64,000 nt of DNA from JAKZVK01 sp965248255 (GCA_965248255.1 CBDFIW010000004.1:1178001-1242000), one strand, 5' to 3'. Shown: positions 46,051 to 55,414, counted from the first letter of the stretch. A program made the numbers and translations. Notes: a model not told the origin generated them from the sequence alone.

Positions 46051-47526
46051 ATGGCGGACGTCCTGCTCACCCACTGCAACCACCTGTACTTCGACCCGAA
46101 ACAGGTGTGCAAGATGCAGCCCTATCCGCCGTTACAGACGTTGCTGGCGGCGGCCTGTCTGCGCCGGGAAGGCTATGACGTTGCGTTCTTCGACTCGACC
46201 TTCGAAGCGCCCGAAGAGGGGTTTCACCGGGCTCTCGCGGAACACCGACCGCGGCTGGTCGCCCTCTGCGAAGACAACTTCAACTTCTTGACCAAGATGT
46301 GTCTCACTCGAAACCGAGAGTTGGCGTTTTCGATGATAGGCGCCGCGAAGCAGCAGTACTTGCCCGTGATCGTGAACGGTTCCGACGCGACAGATGCGAG
46401 TGAGGCGTACCTGGGCGCCGGGGCCGACTTCGCCATGGTGGGTGAGTTGGAACGGACGCTGAGCGAGACCGTAAGACACGTCCTCGAGGACCGCGCCGCG
46501 ACACCGAGCAATGGCACGCCGAAGGGGCCCGAGCCCGCCCCCTCTACGATTTCGGGGCTGGTCTTTCGCGATCCTGACTCCGGCAAGGTCGAAACCACAC
46601 CTCGCCGCGATCTGATGACCGACCTCGACTCGCTTCCGCAGCCGGCTTGGGACCTCATCGACGTGGCCGCCTACCGGGACCGCTGGCGCGAGGCCCACGA
46701 TTACTTCTCGCTCAACATGGTCGCGAGCCGCGGCTGTCCCTATCGCTGCAACTGGCGCGCCAAGCCGATCTACGGCGATAGCTACCACCATCGCTCACCC
46801 CGGGCGGTCGCGGAAGAGCTGCGCGATCTTAAAGAGACCGTGCGGCCCGACCAGATCTGGTTCGCCGACGACATCTTCGCGCTGTCGGGCGAGTGGACGC
46901 GCGCGTTCGCCGACGCCGTGGAAGAGCTGAACGCCCGCATCCCTCTTAAGATGCAGTCCCGCTGCGACCTGATGACGCGTGACACGGTCGAGGCGCTGCG
47001 GCGCGCCGGCTGCTGCGAGGTTTGGATGGGCGCGGAGTCCGGCTCGCAGAAGATCCTCGACGCCATGGACAAAGGTCTCGCCGTCGAGCAGGTGCGGCGC
47101 GCCCGAGAGAACCTGCGGCTCCACGGCATCCGTGCTTGCTACTTCCTGCAATTCGGCTATCCGGGCGAGACCTGGGCAGACATCCAGAGCACGGTCCGCA
47201 TGGTGCGAGAGACCGAGCCCGACGACGTGGGGGTGTCGGTCTCGTACCCGCTGCCCGGAACCGTTTTCTATGATCGCGTGGCGGCGCAACTGGGCCCGAA
47301 GCGCAACTGGTCCGACAGCGACGAGCTGGCCATGATGTTCCAGGGCGCCTACACCACCGAGTTCTACCGCACGCTGCGGGACGCCGTGCACCTCGAAGTC
47401 GAGGTCCGCAACGGACGCCTCACCAACGGCGGCAGCCGCCGCGTGGCCCAGCTGTGGACCCAAGTCGAGGCCATGGAGAAGACCTGCGCCAATTCCCGTC
47501 CGACGCCGCTATGGACCTCCTGCTGA
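46051..47526 (+). CDS. B12-binding-domain radical SAM protein, cluster Cys changed
   Basis: 491 aa from ATG 46051. The N-terminal part (VLLTHCNHLYFDPKQVCKMQ, LRREGYDVAFFDSTFE, FAMVGELERTL) is a cobalamin-binding-type Rossmann domain. The radical SAM domain begins at about residue 225: SRGCPYRCNWRAKPIYG. The expected CxxxCxxC has Cys229 and Cys233, but residue 236 is Arg (codon CGC). PDQIWFADDIFAL, CEVWMGAESGSQKILDAMDK and FLQFGYPGETWADIQ follow. If real, the change should prevent 4Fe-4S binding at this site. The next gene overlaps it by 16 bp. Confidence 0.85.
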   Translation: MADVLLTHCNHLYFDPKQVCKMQPYPPLQTLLAAACLRREGYDVAFFDSTFEAPEEGFHRALAEHRPRLVALCEDNFNFLTKMCLTRNRELAFSMIGAAKQQYLPVIVNGSDATDASEAYLGAGADFAMVGELERTLSETVRHVLEDRAATPSNGTPKGPEPAPSTISGLVFRDPDSGKVETTPRRDLMTDLDSLPQPAWDLIDVAAYRDRWREAHDYFSLNMVASRGCPYRCNWRAKPIYGDSYHHRSPRAVAEELRDLKETVRPDQIWFADDIFALSGEWTRAFADAVEELNARIPLKMQSRCDLMTRDTVEALRRAGCCEVWMGAESGSQKILDAMDKGLAVEQVRRARENLRLHGIRACYFLQFGYPGETWADIQSTVRMVRETEPDDVGVSVSYPLPGTVFYDRVAAQLGPKRNWSDSDELAMMFQGAYTTEFYRTLRDAVHLEVEVRNGRLTNGGSRRVAQLWTQVEAMEKTCANSRPTPLWTSC

Positions 47527-48932
47527 CCCACGGGTACTTCCTCTCCGAAGACTCCAAGGAAGCGGAGATCATGAAGCCGTACGCTCCGCTGGGGATTCTC
47601 TACCTCTCATCGCATCTGCGCCGCCGCGGCTTCGACGTCGAGATCTACGACAGCACGTTCGGCTCGCGTGAAGAGCTGCTGCGCATCCTTGAAACCGAAC
47701 CGCCGGCCGTGATCGGGATCTACGGGACGTTGATGACGCGGGCGAGCGTGTTGGAGATCGCGGGCGCGGCCAGTCTCCTCGGTTGGACCGTCGTGATGGG
47801 CGGCCCCGAGCCTGCGAGTTACGCGGATGAATACCTAGCGTTCGGCGCCGACTTCGTCGTTGATGGCGAAGGCGAGAGAACGATGGAGGAGTTGCTCCAA
47901 GCCCAACGTGCGTACCGCTATCGCCCCCTGACTCTGCTGTCGGTCGAGGAGGCAGCCAAGATTCAGGGCCTGCACTTTTTGGGCGAGGACAGCGCTGTCT
48001 TCAGCGGGCCGCGCGTGCTGATGCCCGACCTTGACGCTCAGCCCCTGCCCGACCGCGAGCGCATCGATATCGGCCAGTATTTGAAGGTCTGGCGCGAGCA
48101 CCATGGCCAAGGTTCGGTCTCGGTCATCACGGCGCGGGGATGTCCCTACCATTGCCGCTGGTGCAGCCACTCTACGTACGGGAAGACACACCGCCGCAGA
48201 TCCGCCGGCAACGTGGCCGACGAGGTCGAGTGGATTCTCGATCGCTACCACCCCGACATGTTGTGGATAGCCGACGACGTGTTTACGATCCATCATGGCT
48301 GGATCTTCGAGTACGGTGCGGAGTTGAAGCGCCGTGGGGTTCGCGTACCCTTCGAGTGCATCACGCGCGCCGACCGCCTCGACGCCAAGGTCGCCGACGC
48401 TCTAGCGGAGCTGGGCTGCTTCCGTCTGTGGATCGGTTCGGAGAGCGGCTCGCAACGCATCTTGGATGCGATGGAACGGGGCGTGAAGGTCGAGCAGGTG
48501 CAAGAGTCGGTCCGTCTGTGCCGCGACCGTGGCATCGAGACCGGCATGTTCCTGATGTGGGGCTACGAGAGCGAGAAGCTGCCGGACATTGAAGCTACGA
48601 TCGGCCATGTCAAGACCTGCAATCCCGACGTGTTCCTCACGACCGTCTCCTACCCCATCAAGGGAACTCCGTACCACGAGGAGGTATCGGATCGGCTGGT
48701 CACACTGGGCGAGTGGGAACAGACGAACGACCGCGAGTCGAAGATCATGGGCCGCCACTCACGGCGCTATTACGATTTCGCTGACCGCTGGCTGAAGAGC
48801 GAGATGAAGTTGCAGCGGCTTTCGCGAAACGGCGGCGCCCCCGCGGACGCGGCGCGGGCTGCCGCATTGAAGAGTCAGATCCTCGGGGCGAGACAAGGGT
48901 TGGCGGCAACGGCCGGCGAGGTCGAGGCATGA
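47511..48932 (+). CDS. B12-binding-domain radical SAM protein
   Basis: 473 aa from ATG 47511, inside the end of the previous gene. N-terminal B12-type domain (MDLLLTHGYFLSEDSKEAEI, PLGILYLSSHLRRRGFDVEI, VMGGPEPASYADEYLAFGAD, DGEGERTMEELL). Radical SAM core ITARGCPYHCRWCSHSTYGK with complete CxxxCxxC (residues 211, 215, 218), MLWIADDVFTIHHGW, FRLWIGSESGSQRILDAMER and MFLMWGYESEKLPDIEATI. It is a diverged paralogue of the upstream protein; this group includes methylases and cyclases. The methyltransferase start overlaps its stop (ATGA). Confidence 0.88.
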   Translation: MDLLLTHGYFLSEDSKEAEIMKPYAPLGILYLSSHLRRRGFDVEIYDSTFGSREELLRILETEPPAVIGIYGTLMTRASVLEIAGAASLLGWTVVMGGPEPASYADEYLAFGADFVVDGEGERTMEELLQAQRAYRYRPLTLLSVEEAAKIQGLHFLGEDSAVFSGPRVLMPDLDAQPLPDRERIDIGQYLKVWREHHGQGSVSVITARGCPYHCRWCSHSTYGKTHRRRSAGNVADEVEWILDRYHPDMLWIADDVFTIHHGWIFEYGAELKRRGVRVPFECITRADRLDAKVADALAELGCFRLWIGSESGSQRILDAMERGVKVEQVQESVRLCRDRGIETGMFLMWGYESEKLPDIEATIGHVKTCNPDVFLTTVSYPIKGTPYHEEVSDRLVTLGEWEQTNDRESKIMGRHSRRYYDFADRWLKSEMKLQRLSRNGGAPADAARAAALKSQILGARQGLAATAGEVEA

Positions 48933-49762
48933 GCGCCGGCGGTGCGCTGAGTTCGCCGGCTCCCTCGGCAGTCCGCGACGCCTTCGACCATGTCGCGCCG
49001 ACCTACGACGCCGACTGGAGTGACTCCGTGATCGGCAGGCTCCAGAGAGCGGCCGTGTGGCGAACTGTCGATGGTCTGTTTCGGCCCGGTGAACGGGTTC
49101 TTGACCTGGGTTGCGGCACGGGCGTCGATGCGATCCACCTCGCGGCCAGGGGAGTACGCGTGCACGGCATCGACCTGGCGCCCGCGATGGTCGAGACCGC
49201 CCGGCAGCGTGCGAGGGATATGCGGCTCGAGGACAGAGCTTCGTTTGAGGCGCTGGGCATCGAGGACCTGGATTCGCTCGAGGCCCCGGGCCCGTTTGAC
49301 GGCGTGGTTTCGAACTTTTCCCCGCTCAACTGCGTGCGCGACCTGGCGCCCGTGGCCGAGCAACTGGCTCGAATTGTGAAGCCCGGCGGGCGAATGGCGC
49401 TGTGCGTCATGAGCCGCTTCTGTTTGTGGGAGACGCTTTGGTATCCGCTGACCGCCCAGTTGTACAAGGCGGCGCGGCGCTGGCGGGCGAGTAACCCCAC
49501 GGCTTCGATCGGGTTGGAGGATGAGTTCCCCATCTACTATCCGACGGCAAGGGAGATTCGCGGGGTCTTTGGGCCGTGGTTTCGGCTTGTGTCGCTGGAG
49601 GGCGTTGGGATTTTCGTGCCGCCCTCGTACCTGGAGCCGTGGGCCCGGCGAGTGCCCAGGGCGGTGCATGTGTTGGGCGGGCTCGATCGAGTGGTGCGCC
49701 GTTGGCCCGGGTTTCGTGCCATGGGTGACCACCGGTTGTTGGTTTTCGAGCGAAGAGCGTGA
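48929..49762 (+). CDS. Class I SAM methyltransferase
   Basis: 277 aa. DAFDHVAPTYDADWSDSVIG opens, motif I is RVLDLGCGTGVDAIHLAARG, then VHGIDLAPAMVETARQRARD, FDGVVSNFSPLNCVRDLAPV and IVKPGGRMALCVMSRFCLWE. The C-terminal part (YYPTAREIRGVFGPWFRLVS, GDHRLLVFERRA) is typical of small-molecule methyltransferases acting on lipid or quinone-like substrates. Translationally coupled (ATGA) to the radical SAM gene. Confidence 0.87.
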   Translation: MSAGGALSSPAPSAVRDAFDHVAPTYDADWSDSVIGRLQRAAVWRTVDGLFRPGERVLDLGCGTGVDAIHLAARGVRVHGIDLAPAMVETARQRARDMRLEDRASFEALGIEDLDSLEAPGPFDGVVSNFSPLNCVRDLAPVAEQLARIVKPGGRMALCVMSRFCLWETLWYPLTAQLYKAARRWRASNPTASIGLEDEFPIYYPTAREIRGVFGPWFRLVSLEGVGIFVPPSYLEPWARRVPRAVHVLGGLDRVVRRWPGFRAMGDHRLLVFERRA

Positions 49763-49768
49763 CCTCTC

Positions 49769-50743
49769 GTGTCTACGGGCAGATCAACGCTCCCTCACGG
49801 TCGCGGCTCGGCAGGGAGGGGAGAGTTTCAACTTCGTTGTCCCGGCTGCCATGGGGATCAAGTTGATCCGTCCTGCCCGTCATGCGGGTTTGCTCTCGAG
49901 CACGACGGTGGTGTATTTCGCGCCCTGCCGGACGACCGCAGACGGTCCTACCAGCGCTTTTTCGACGAATACTTGACGGTCCGTAAAGTCGAAGGACGCG
50001 GCAGCGCAGACCCAGCCTACTACCTGGCGCTGCCCTTCGAAGACCTCTCGGGTAACCTGGCCGCGCAGTGGCAGATGCGCGGCAAGAGTTACCGCTACCT
50101 CGAACGGCACATCCTTCCCACGATAGAACGACAGTCGAAGGAAGGTCTCGACGTCCTTGATCTCGGCGCGGGAACCGGGTGGCTTTCCTATCGGCTGGCC
50201 CTCCGAGGTCACCGGCCGGCCGCCGTGGACCTGCTCGATGATCCGCTCGACGGGCTGGCCGCCGCGCGCCATTACTTCCCTGCTCTCGGCCGCGAGTTCC
50301 CACTCTTCCAAGCAGAATTCGACAACCTGCCGTTCGCCGATGCCCAGTTCGATTTTGCGGTCTTCAACTCGTCGTTCCATTACGCGACGGACTACCGGCG
50401 CACGCTGCAGGAAGTGCGCCGCTGCCTGCGCTGGCCCGGCCGCGTCATCATCATGGACTCGCCCGTCTACCGGAGATCCAAGGACGGTGAGACGATGCGC
50501 GAAGAGCGTCACCGGCAGTTTGAGCAGCGGTTTGGATTTCGGTCGGATTCGGTGCCGAGCATTGAGTATCTTGATGAGGGAATGTTGGCAAGGCTGTCCA
50601 GTGAACTGAACGTGCGCTGGACGATTCACCGGCCTTGGTATGGTTGGCGTTGGCACGTGCGGCCGTTGAAGGCGAAGCTCGCGCGTCGTCGTGCGCCATC
50701 GCGATTCTGGATCTTGGTGGGAGAGTGGGGTTTGGGCGATTGA
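49769..50743 (+). CDS. Zinc-ribbon plus SAM methyltransferase
   Basis: 324 aa from GTG 49769, 6 nt after the previous stop. LRCPGCHGDQVDPSCPSCGF is a zinc ribbon (CxxC...CxxC); motif I VLDLGAGTGWLSYRLALRGH, AAVDLLDDPLDGLAAARHYF, FDFAVFNSSFHYATDYRRTL and WPGRVIIMDSPVYRRSKDGE follow. The first roughly 15 codons come from a dispersed repeat (GCTCCCTCACGGTCGCGGCT), also present near 52605, so the original start may have been displaced. Last gene of the four-gene cassette. Confidence 0.83.
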   Translation: MSTGRSTLPHGRGSAGRGEFQLRCPGCHGDQVDPSCPSCGFALEHDGGVFRALPDDRRRSYQRFFDEYLTVRKVEGRGSADPAYYLALPFEDLSGNLAAQWQMRGKSYRYLERHILPTIERQSKEGLDVLDLGAGTGWLSYRLALRGHRPAAVDLLDDPLDGLAAARHYFPALGREFPLFQAEFDNLPFADAQFDFAVFNSSFHYATDYRRTLQEVRRCLRWPGRVIIMDSPVYRRSKDGETMREERHRQFEQRFGFRSDSVPSIEYLDEGMLARLSSELNVRWTIHRPWYGWRWHVRPLKAKLARRRAPSRFWILVGEWGLGD

Positions 50744-51082
50744 AACTCTCGGCGCGAGAGGCCCACGGCCCTTGGGCCGCGACGTGGGGGAGGAGCCCGA
50801 ACCCTTTTCTCTGTCTGGAAGCCCGCCACCTCCATGCGCGCCTTCCCGATGCTTGGCCGAAGCGGTGGCCGAGATACCGGACTTCGACGGCTACGTGGCT
50901 TGCGGGAACGCCAGCTGTTCGTCGGCATGCGCGAGGAGAAGAGCTTCGAGAAAGCGCGCTCCGTCCCCGCGGTCTTGATCATGGAGTGGGTGCGCCCCTA
51001 GTAGCTCCCATCCCATTGACTCGCAAAGAAACCGAACCGCACGAAAGTAGTACCCTGGACCGCAGTCCCTCGGGAGAGAGTC
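50744..51082. other. Intergenic with possible coding scrap
   Basis: One frame reads RQLFVGMREEKSFEKARSVP then AVLIMEWVRP-stop (ending about 51001), which looks like a decayed coding end but is not recognised. Otherwise empty up to the gene at 51083. Confidence 0.3.
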
Positions 51083-52552
51083 ATGCCATTCGCCAAGCAC
51101 GCCATTGTCCTTGTTCTTTCTTCGTTGGTCCTGTCGCTGCCCGTTTCCGCGGAGCCGGCGGCTCATGCAGCCAAAAACCAGCCGGTCGAGATCGGATCGC
51201 GTCTCGAGCTGTTCGTCGACGACTTTCTGATCGGCTCGATGCAGGGCGTCGAGCTGCGCTTGCACTCGCCGCGCCCGGCCGGCAAGGTGTTCGCCTTCGA
51301 CCAGCCGTGGGAAGGCAACACGAGTCTCTATGTGACCGTGCTCCAAGACGGAGACCGCTACCGGCTTTACTATCGCGGCAGCGTTCACCCGGACTACGTG
51401 ATTCGATCGAGAGTGGGACCCAACGAGACGGTTCCGCCGGCCCACGACCAACTCACCTCCTACGCCGAAAGCGCTGACGGGATCCACTGGACCCGCCCTT
51501 CGCTCGGCATCCATGAGTTCAACGGTTCCAAGGACAACAGCATTATCTGGATGGGCGAAGGGGCGCACAACTTCACTCCTTTCATCGACGGCAACCCCGC
51601 GGCCCCCGCGGCCGAGCGCTATAAAGCGGTGGCCGGCGGCCCGCTGCTGGCGCTCAAGTCGGCCGACGGCATCCACTGGGAAAAGATCCAGGAGGACCCC
51701 ATCATCTCCGACGGCAAGTTCGACTCACAGAACCGGGCCTTCTGGGACGCCGAGCGCGGCCTTTACGTGTGCATCTACCGCGACTTTATCCAAGGGGTGC
51801 GCACGATCAAGACAGCCACGTCGAAAGACTTCCTGCACTGGACGCCGGGCGAGTGGGCTGACTTCGGCGACGCGCCGCCGGAGCATCTCTACACCAACGC
51901 CACCGTCCCCTACTTCCGGGCGCCGCACATCTATGTCGCCTTCCCGAAACGCTTCCAGCCCTGGCGGGCTGTGGTCGACGAACCTCCGCACGCGGGCCTG
52001 TCCGATGGCGTTTTCATGAGCAGCCGCGACGGTGTCCACTGGAACCGGTTCATCGAAGCGTTTATTCGCCCGGGACGCGATCCGCGCAACTGGGTCCACC
52101 GCACCAACGCGGTGTCGACCGGGCTCTTGCAGACGGCGCCCGACGAGATCTCACTTTATGTCTCACGGCACTACACGTACCCAACGGCCCATCTCGAACG
52201 CATGGTCGTTCGCACGGATGGGTTCGTCTCCGTGCACGCCGGGTATCCCGGCGGCGAGCTGGTCACCAAGCCCATGGTCTTCGAGGGAGGACGGCTGGTT
52301 CTGAACTACGCAACTTCGGCGGCGGGCAGTGTGCGAGTCGAGGTTCAAGACGTGGATGGCGACCCGCTGCCGGGCTTTTCCCTCGAGAATTCGCCCGTGA
52401 TGTATGGGGATGAGATTGAGGCGGAGGTGTTGTGGAAACGGCCGCAGGGGCGGACCGACAGCAAGCCCCTGGCCCGCCTCGCCGGGCATCCCGTGCGGCT
52501 ACGTTTCGTCCTCCGCGACGCGGATTTGTATTCGCTGCAGTTCAGGGAGTAG
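51083..52552 (+). CDS. Secreted glycosidase-like beta-propeller protein, paralogue
   Basis: 489 aa; GGGAGAG precedes the ATG. Signal peptide HAIVLVLSSLVLSLPVSAEP. It shares with the gene at 13113 the order IGSRLELFVDDFLIGSMQGV, PWEGNTSLYVTVLQDGDRYR, YAESADGIHWTRPSLGIHEF, SADGIHWEKIQEDPII, FDSQNRAFWD, RDGVHWNRFIEAFIRPG and a C-terminal TSAAGSVRVEVQDVDG to DADLYSLQFRE. It is shorter in the middle. Role as for the paralogue: extracellular carbohydrate processing, substrate unknown. Confidence 0.75.
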   Translation: MPFAKHAIVLVLSSLVLSLPVSAEPAAHAAKNQPVEIGSRLELFVDDFLIGSMQGVELRLHSPRPAGKVFAFDQPWEGNTSLYVTVLQDGDRYRLYYRGSVHPDYVIRSRVGPNETVPPAHDQLTSYAESADGIHWTRPSLGIHEFNGSKDNSIIWMGEGAHNFTPFIDGNPAAPAAERYKAVAGGPLLALKSADGIHWEKIQEDPIISDGKFDSQNRAFWDAERGLYVCIYRDFIQGVRTIKTATSKDFLHWTPGEWADFGDAPPEHLYTNATVPYFRAPHIYVAFPKRFQPWRAVVDEPPHAGLSDGVFMSSRDGVHWNRFIEAFIRPGRDPRNWVHRTNAVSTGLLQTAPDEISLYVSRHYTYPTAHLERMVVRTDGFVSVHAGYPGGELVTKPMVFEGGRLVLNYATSAAGSVRVEVQDVDGDPLPGFSLENSPVMYGDEIEAEVLWKRPQGRTDSKPLARLAGHPVRLRFVLRDADLYSLQFRE

Positions 52553-52654
52553 GTTCGGAGGTGCGTGGGTAAGTGCAAGACTGACTTGTTTCGAGGCTGA
52601 GAGCGCTCCCTTGCGGTCGCGGCTCGGCAAGGAGGGGCGGCTTTGGGTCGGGGA

Positions 52655-53575
52655 TTACTTGGCCACCGCGCGCTCGCGGAGGTGGTCAGGTAATGACGGT
52701 CCGCGGCCGCCGACGTAGTTGAACTCTTCGCCGTATTCGAAGCCGTGCTTGGCGCCGATGGTGGTTGCCAGCTCTTCCACGTAGGCTCGAACCAGCTTTC
52801 GGATCGCGAGATCATTGAGCGGCGTGAGCCGTTGCGTGGGGCCGCCCGCGGCTGCGAGGCGGTCTCTTACGCTCTCCGCGTAGACGCGGTTGCGCGTTCT
52901 CAGCAGCTCGATGACGTTGACCTTCTGCTCGATCGTCGAGGTGATGTCGACCGTCATCATCTTGGCGCGGTCTTCGCCTCCCTCGCCGGGGCGGTACGGC
53001 CGCGACATGGCGTAGAAGTAGATCTCTGGGGCGCCGTAACCGCTAAGGCCGATCCGCTCGAGCTCGGGCGCGAAAGTGCTGCCGCCGCTGTAGCCCCAGG
53101 CTTCTTCGGCGAGGCGTCCGAGGAAGAACTGATCGGTGTCTTCCTCGTAATGAACGTAGGGGTCGGGGATGAAGAGTTTTTGCGGGCGGAAGTGGCGGAT
53201 GAGCCCGAAGAGTTGCTTGCGCATTTCGCTGCTGGAGACGTAGCCGAATTCGCCGCTCTTATGTCCCATGTAGACGGTGTCTTTGACGCCCAGCAGCTTA
53301 GCGGCGTCCTTGCCTTCTTCGACGTTGGCCAAGCGGGCCTGGGCGGGGCTGAGGCCATGGGTGATCTTCTCGTCGTTGCCGAACTGCGCGACGTTAACGG
53401 TGTAGCCCTCCTGGACGAGTTTCGCAAGCGTACCACCGGCCCCGAACATGTAGTCGCCCGAGGAGGCGGTGACGACCAGGGCGTTCTTGGCCTCGGCGGC
53501 GGGGGACGCGCTTGGGAACAGCAAGAGGCCGGCTAGGAGGACCAGAAAGGCTAGTCTTCGTTTTTTGTTTGCCAT
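52655..53575 (-). CDS. PIG-L/LmbE-like exported protein lacking HPDD motif
   Basis: 306 aa from ATG 53575; an earlier start is not supported. Signal peptide LAFLVLLAGLLLFPSASPAA. The LmbE-type core reads ALVVTASSGDYMFGAGGTLA, where the usual zinc site (AHPDDE) is replaced by ASSGDY. LLGVKDTVYMGHKSGEFGYV, HFRPQKLFIPDPYVHYEEDT and SRPYRPGEGGEDRAKMMTVD follow. I recall an acidobacterial subgroup with this SSGD variant, so it may be a natural metal-poor branch instead of a mutation. Deacetylase activity is doubtful. Confidence 0.75.
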   Translation of the reverse strand: MANKKRRLAFLVLLAGLLLFPSASPAAEAKNALVVTASSGDYMFGAGGTLAKLVQEGYTVNVAQFGNDEKITHGLSPAQARLANVEEGKDAAKLLGVKDTVYMGHKSGEFGYVSSSEMRKQLFGLIRHFRPQKLFIPDPYVHYEEDTDQFFLGRLAEEAWGYSGGSTFAPELERIGLSGYGAPEIYFYAMSRPYRPGEGGEDRAKMMTVDITSTIEQKVNVIELLRTRNRVYAESVRDRLAAAGGPTQRLTPLNDLAIRKLVRAYVEELATTIGAKHGFEYGEEFNYVGGRGPSLPDHLRERAVAK

Positions 53576-54016
53576 CAGGAATGCCGGTAACCGTCGGGGG
53601 AATTGATAGTTAAGCAGGAATTGGGTTCGTTTCCCATCTTGAGCTTGACCAAGGGCCTGCACGGCAGAGCCACATCCGAGCCCCAACAAACGCGAGTGAG
53701 GGGTCTGAAGAAACCGTCCGCTGCTCGATCGTCGGAACCCGTCAGGGCGTTCCGGGCACGGTTGTATTCCAACATGATCTGACCCGTCTCCATTCTACCC
53801 GCCGTGTCCAGGCCCGCCTGCCCTCGGCCATGCGAACGAAGATGCCACAGACAGTTTTTCCCACGGCTGGCGCCGTGGGCTACTTTCTGTCGCCTGCGTC
53901 GCGGGCTGGATTCGTGCTACGAAAATGGCAAGGCAGGCCCTTGGAGCCGCGTTTCGGGCGGTATGATATCACTGATCGGCCGGCTGCGGATGGCGGGCCG
54001 ATCGAGGAGGAGTGTT
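53576..54016. other. Intergenic with REP-type palindrome
   Basis: CCCACGGC-tggc-GCCGTGGG hairpin at 53860-53879, part of the CCCACGGC repeat family. Otherwise no gene recognised. GAGGAGG at 54004-54010 is the ribosome site of the next gene. Confidence 0.5.
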
Positions 54017-54793
54017 GTGACGCGTTCTCTGGGAACAACCTTGGGACAGCCAACGGCGGTGTGGGCCAGCGTGCAAAGGACGAGACTTGGACTTGGCCGC
54101 GTGCGGCGATCCCTGATCTCTATGCAGCTCCTCTTGGCGGCGGCGCTCGTTACCGCGCTTCTGCCGGGGCAGGTTGCCGAGAAGGCCAACCAGGGCTACC
54201 AAACCGAGGAGCAGCGCGCCCGCGTCGCCCGCAAGCTTGACAATCCCGACCGGGTCGAGCGGCAAAAGCCGGCCGAGCTGCTGGAGGCTCTCAAAATCAC
54301 CGAAGGTGACATAGTGGCCGACATCGGCACCGGCGTCGGGTTCATGCTGCCGTACTTGGTGGACGCTGTCGGTCCCGGGGGAACGGTGTGGGCCGAAGAC
54401 ATTCAGGACGACTTTCTCTCGCAGGTCAACCAGAAGATCAAGTCCAACGGCTGGTCGAACGTCAAAACCGTGAAGGGCGGGCAAAAGGACGTGAAGCTGC
54501 CGGCAAGCTCGCTCGACCTCGCCTTCATCCTCGACGTCTACCACCACCTCAACTATCCGGAAGCGACGATGGCCACGGTCCACAAGGCGGTCAAGCCTGG
54601 CGGCCGGCTGGTCGTGATTGACTTCTACCGCAGCCGCGAGCACCCGCGCATGTCAAAGGAGCGGCGGCTCGGCCACATCCGTCTCGACCGCGACGGATTC
54701 GCTTCGGAGATCGAGGCGGTGGGCTTTCGCCTCGAGCGCCACTTCGACCACCTGCCCCATCAGTACGCCTTAGTATTCCGCAAGGACGGCTAG
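54017..54793 (+). CDS. Exported SAM-dependent methyltransferase
   Basis: 258 aa from GTG 54017, chosen because GAGGAGG stands 6 nt upstream; ATG 54122 (MQLLLAAALVTALLPGQVAE) is the alternative and would give a neat signal peptide. Methyltransferase motifs: DIVADIGTGVGFMLPYLVDA, VWAEDIQDDFLSQVNQKIKS, LDLAFILDVYHHLNYPEATM, VKPGGRLVVIDFYRSREHPR, GFRLERHFDHLPHQYALVF. This periplasmic methyltransferase-like family with YHHL is common in acidobacteria and planctomycetes; substrate unknown. Confidence 0.8.
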   Translation: MTRSLGTTLGQPTAVWASVQRTRLGLGRVRRSLISMQLLLAAALVTALLPGQVAEKANQGYQTEEQRARVARKLDNPDRVERQKPAELLEALKITEGDIVADIGTGVGFMLPYLVDAVGPGGTVWAEDIQDDFLSQVNQKIKSNGWSNVKTVKGGQKDVKLPASSLDLAFILDVYHHLNYPEATMATVHKAVKPGGRLVVIDFYRSREHPRMSKERRLGHIRLDRDGFASEIEAVGFRLERHFDHLPHQYALVFRKDG

Positions 54794-54940
54794 CCGTGCT
54801 CAGGATGCGGTCGTGTTGGCCGGCGCGCTATCCTGGACGATTGCCGTTGGGGCCTTGGTGGGGACGACTCCGGTTTTCAATCTTTCTGGCCAGCTGCACA
54901 TGAGGTACAGCCCATCCGCTTAGCAACAGACACAGCTTTT

Positions 54941-55414
54941 GTGACCCGTCGAATCTTGCTTGCGATGCTGTGGTTCGCGCCGGCTCTCCCGTTGGCGGCG
55001 CAGCAGCAGCCCATCGACTTCCCGCACGACAAGCACATCGAGCAGGGGCTCGATTGCATTGACTGTCACAGCCACGCCGACACCGGGGCCGCGGCGACCC
55101 TCCCGTCGGTCAACAAGTGCATGTTGTGTCACGAGAAGGTGGCCGTCGAGGGTGCAGGCGTGAAAGCCCTGCGAGAGTACGCGGAGAGGGGGCGCGAGGT
55201 GCCGTGGGTGCGCGTCTATGGCTTCGCAAGGACGGCGCACGTCAAGTTCCGGCACGCACCCCATGCCAGGGCCAAGATCGAGTGCAGCAGGTGCCACGGC
55301 CAGGTGGCGACGATGACCGTGGCCACCAGTGCGGTCAACCACAACATGGGTACCTGCGTCACCTGTCACCGCGAGAACAACGCCGACGATGATTGTGCGG
55401 TGTGTCACTACTGA
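54941..55414 (+). CDS. actA: Pentahaem cytochrome c, ActA-like subunit
   Basis: 157 aa from GTG 54941. Signal peptide RRILLAMLWFAPALPLAAQQ. Five CxxCH motifs: CIDCH, CMLCH, CSRCH, CVTCH and CAVCH, plus extra His residues for bis-His ligation (FPHDKHIEQ, FRHAPHA). In alternative complex III, ActA carries five haems and passes electrons out of the complex. The adjacent downstream genes complete that complex; the symbol rests on this context. The Mo-like subunit gene starts 20 nt after the stop. Confidence 0.85.
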   Translation: MTRRILLAMLWFAPALPLAAQQQPIDFPHDKHIEQGLDCIDCHSHADTGAAATLPSVNKCMLCHEKVAVEGAGVKALREYAERGREVPWVRVYGFARTAHVKFRHAPHARAKIECSRCHGQVATMTVATSAVNHNMGTCVTCHRENNADDDCAVCHY

